In this document: positions 62,359 to 64,000 of the stretch, piece after piece | How the letters are laid out: each line of letters begins with the position of its first letter | Numbering within the stretch: position 1 is the first letter of the stretch | Source: Clostridium beijerinckii HUN142 | Lineage (GTDB): Bacteria > Bacillota > Clostridia > Clostridiales > Clostridiaceae | Direction: 5' to 3' | Assembly (NCBI RefSeq): GCF_000621745.1 | Contig: NZ_KK211335.1 | Location: forward strand, 200,490 to 264,489 | DNA length: 64,000 nt | Program-made: the position numbers and the translations under genes | Notes under the pieces: model-generated | Databases searched by the model: none | What the model saw: only the letters and a program-made list of their open reading frames with translations | What the model was told of the DNA's origin: nothing

Positions 62359-63046
62359 ACAGTATATTCTTGTTGTGGAAGATGATAAGCCAATAAGAAA
62401 TTTTATTACAACATCTTTAAAAACACAAGGATTTAATTATATAGAAACAGATAAGGGAACAGAAGCTATTGCACTTTCTATGTCACATAAACCAGATTTA
62501 ATAATACTTGACTTGGGACTTCCAGATATGGATGGTATTGATGTAGTTACAAAAGTAAGAGAATGGTCTAAAGTTCCAATAATAATTGTTTCTGCAAGAG
62601 AGAATGAAAGGCAGAAAATAGAAGCTTTGGATAAAGGAGCTGATGATTACTTAACAAAACCTTTTGGAATAGGGGAATTATTAGCTAGAGTCAGAGTATC
62701 ATTAAGGCATAGTGCATCTACTAATAATGAAAAAGAGATTTCTGGTATATTTAAAGTAAAAGATCTAGTTGTTGATTTTAATAAAAGAAAACTGACGATA
62801 GGAAACGATGATATACATTTAACTCCTATAGAATATAAAATAATGGCTCTTCTTTGCAGTTATTCAGGAAAGGTATTAACTCATAATTTTATAATTAAGG
62901 AAATTTGGGCTTTACCAACTGGAAGCGAAACTCAATCTCTCAGAGTATTTATGGCAAGTCTTAGAAGAAAAATAGAAAAAAATCCAGCTGAGCCACAATA
63001 TATTTATACAGAAGTTGGAGTTGGATATAGATTGGTAGATGAGTAA
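62348..63046 (+). CDS. kdpE: Response regulator KdpE
   Basis: The 232-aa protein has a receiver (VVEDDKPIRNFITTSLKTQG, LIILDLGLPDMDGIDV with phospho-Asp near 55, KPF) and an OmpR-type winged helix (HLTPIEYKIMALLCSYSGKV, GVGYRLVDE). It activates the kdp pump genes, probably through the repeats at 54485. AAGGAGGGG is before ATG 62348, and the gene overlaps kdpD by 11 bases. Confidence 0.97.
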   Translation: MNSKQYILVVEDDKPIRNFITTSLKTQGFNYIETDKGTEAIALSMSHKPDLIILDLGLPDMDGIDVVTKVREWSKVPIIIVSARENERQKIEALDKGADDYLTKPFGIGELLARVRVSLRHSASTNNEKEISGIFKVKDLVVDFNKRKLTIGNDDIHLTPIEYKIMALLCSYSGKVLTHNFIIKEIWALPTGSETQSLRVFMASLRRKIEKNPAEPQYIYTEVGVGYRLVDE

Positions 63047-63091
63047 GTATATATCTAAACTTATTAGTTAAAGATTAAGGTGTTGTGTCTT

Positions 63092-63122
63092 AAAAACCAC
63101 AGATTAGGTCTGTGGTTTTTAA
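63092..63122 (+). terminator. Terminator of the kdp operon
   Basis: AAAAACCACAGA (63092-63103) pairs with TCTGTGGTTTTT (63109-63120). The stem carries its own T-run. Confidence 0.92.
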
Positions 63123-63207
63123 AGTATAAAATATATTAAGAATACTGTGATATAATCAAGGATAGATAAGTTAGAAAAGCATTAGTAGTATAATGGAGGA
63201 AAAAAAG

Positions 63208-64000
63208 ATGGACAAGTTAACTTTTTTAAAAAAGTATAATATTTCGGAAGAAGATTTTATTAAAACTAATCTTGAATGGGATAGTCTGATTGAAATATAT
63301 AAAAATTTTGAATCAAGAATCAAAGAACTTGAGAGAATAGCTAGCGTTGTCGGAAATTCATTGAAAAAAGTTCAAGCTGTTCATTTAGTTAGTCATAGAA
63401 TCAAAGAGCCAGAACATCTTATAGAAAAAATAATAAGAAAAAAGTTAAGAAAACCTGAAATTACTATAACCGTGGGGAATTATACTAAGAAAGTTACTGA
63501 TTTAATTGGAATACGAGTATTACATCTTTTCAAAGAAGATTGGGAAAATATTCATGAATATATAGTAAATACTTGGCCTGCGTTAGAAAAACCAAAGGCT
63601 AACATCAGAAAAGGAGATTCAGGAACCTTAATTGATAGGTTTAAAATAAAAGGATGCAAAATAGTGGAACATCCATTTGGGTATAGATCGATTCATTACA
63701 TAATTAAAGCGAGTAATGGCAGAAAAACTTTTATTTCAGAAATACAAGTAAGAACAATATTTGAGGAAGGATGGAGCGAAATTGATCATAAGATTAGGTA
63801 CCCTTATGATATTAATAACACTATTTTAGCCAATTTTTTAGTTATATTCAATAGATTTGCTGGAAGTGCGGATGAAATGGGATCCTACGTTAATTATCTA
63901 CATAATGAATTAAAAAATATAAATGAGAATCATAGCAAAGAATTAGAAGAGAAAAATAAAATTATTGATGAATTAAGAAGTACCATAGATAAGCTAGAAA
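63208..64000 (+). CDS. RelA/SpoT-domain protein (small alarmone synthetase-like), 3' end outside window
   Basis: The frame is open from ATG 63208 (after TGGAGGAAAAAA) to the window's end, 264 codons. It has a RelA/SpoT synthetase domain: VTDLIGIRVLHLFKEDW (about 92-108), HPFGYRSIHYIIK (about 154-166) and SEIQVRTIFEEGWSEIDHKI (about 177-196). The last visible 40 residues become a coiled coil (NHSKELEEKNKIIDELRSTI). No HD hydrolase domain precedes it, so it may make (p)ppGpp only, or be a diverged relative with another use of the fold. The residue after EIQVRT is typical of synthetases. The C-terminal part is unseen. Confidence 0.87.
   Translation, partial: MDKLTFLKKYNISEEDFIKTNLEWDSLIEIYKNFESRIKELERIASVVGNSLKKVQAVHLVSHRIKEPEHLIEKIIRKKLRKPEITITVGNYTKKVTDLIGIRVLHLFKEDWENIHEYIVNTWPALEKPKANIRKGDSGTLIDRFKIKGCKIVEHPFGYRSIHYIIKASNGRKTFISEIQVRTIFEEGWSEIDHKIRYPYDINNTILANFLVIFNRFAGSADEMGSYVNYLHNELKNINENHSKELEEKNKIIDELRSTIDKLE

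Noticed and set aside
1..64000. CRISPR arrays, tRNA or rRNA genes
   Set aside because: No regularly spaced direct repeats, cloverleaf or rRNA-like segments were recognised on either strand.

Overview
The window is AT-rich, low-GC Firmicute DNA and most likely comes from a solventogenic, motile Clostridium of the C. beijerinckii / C. saccharobutylicum type. Pointers are the fliR-flhB fusion, TTG and GTG starts behind strong GGAGG sites, the clostridial order flgB...flbD-fliL-fliO-fliP-fliQ-fliRflhB-flhA-flhF-flhG-pilZ-sigD-swrB-like-flgF-flgG, and a kdp operon led by tiny genes as described for C. acetobutylicum. The species is inference only. No rRNA, tRNA or CRISPR array was seen.

Region 1 (1-4961) is the edge of a flagellin and surface-sugar locus. 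It holds the tail of a hexapeptide acyltransferase, a UDP-galactopyranose-mutase-like FAD protein, a large flagellin carrying a beta-sandwich domain in its variable region, a YjfB-type small motility protein and a second, short flagellin. Region 2 (5218-29290) is the main flagellar operon. A c-di-GMP-I riboswitch, a structured element and a terminator lie about 0.65 kb upstream of flgB. The genes for the rod, hook, export apparatus, MS-ring, FlhF/FlhG, a PilZ c-di-GMP receptor and sigma-D follow. motA, motB, fliM and fliN are absent. Region 3 (29536-34498) has a CBS/DRTGG-domain manganese pyrophosphatase, a Ca-type P-ATPase and an unknown gene on the minus strand.

Region 4 (34677-44253) is the accessory part. 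A canonical dinB is cut after its SIGISYN motif. A four-gene block follows: three large tyrosine-recombinase-like proteins and a coiled-coil protein with overlapping genes, Tn554-like. Then come a complete but diverged Y-family polymerase and a broken uppP. The polymerase may be a passenger that compensates for the lost dinB, or a gene whose 3' part belongs to the original dinB.

Region 5 (44673-54037) holds a lipoprotein, a small EamA membrane protein, a GT4 glycolipid glycosyltransferase, a zinc phospholipase C-like protein, and a histidine kinase/response regulator pair followed by a secreted protein and an ABC exporter. A promoter with 11-bp-phased repeats precedes the secreted protein. 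Region 6 (54485-63120) is the high-affinity potassium system: a 30-aa peptide gene, kdpF, kdpA, kdpB, kdpC, kdpD and kdpE, with KdpE-like repeats upstream and an apparent ATA start for kdpD. The window ends in a RelA/SpoT-domain protein.

Two dispersed structured elements stand out. One is a family of about 150-190 bp (5333, 16929, 47814) whose helices stay paired while their sequence changes. The other is a hairpin family with a basal AGGYACA/TGTRCCT stem (29536, 46379, 59558) placed just ahead of start codons. I cannot assign either to a known family from memory.
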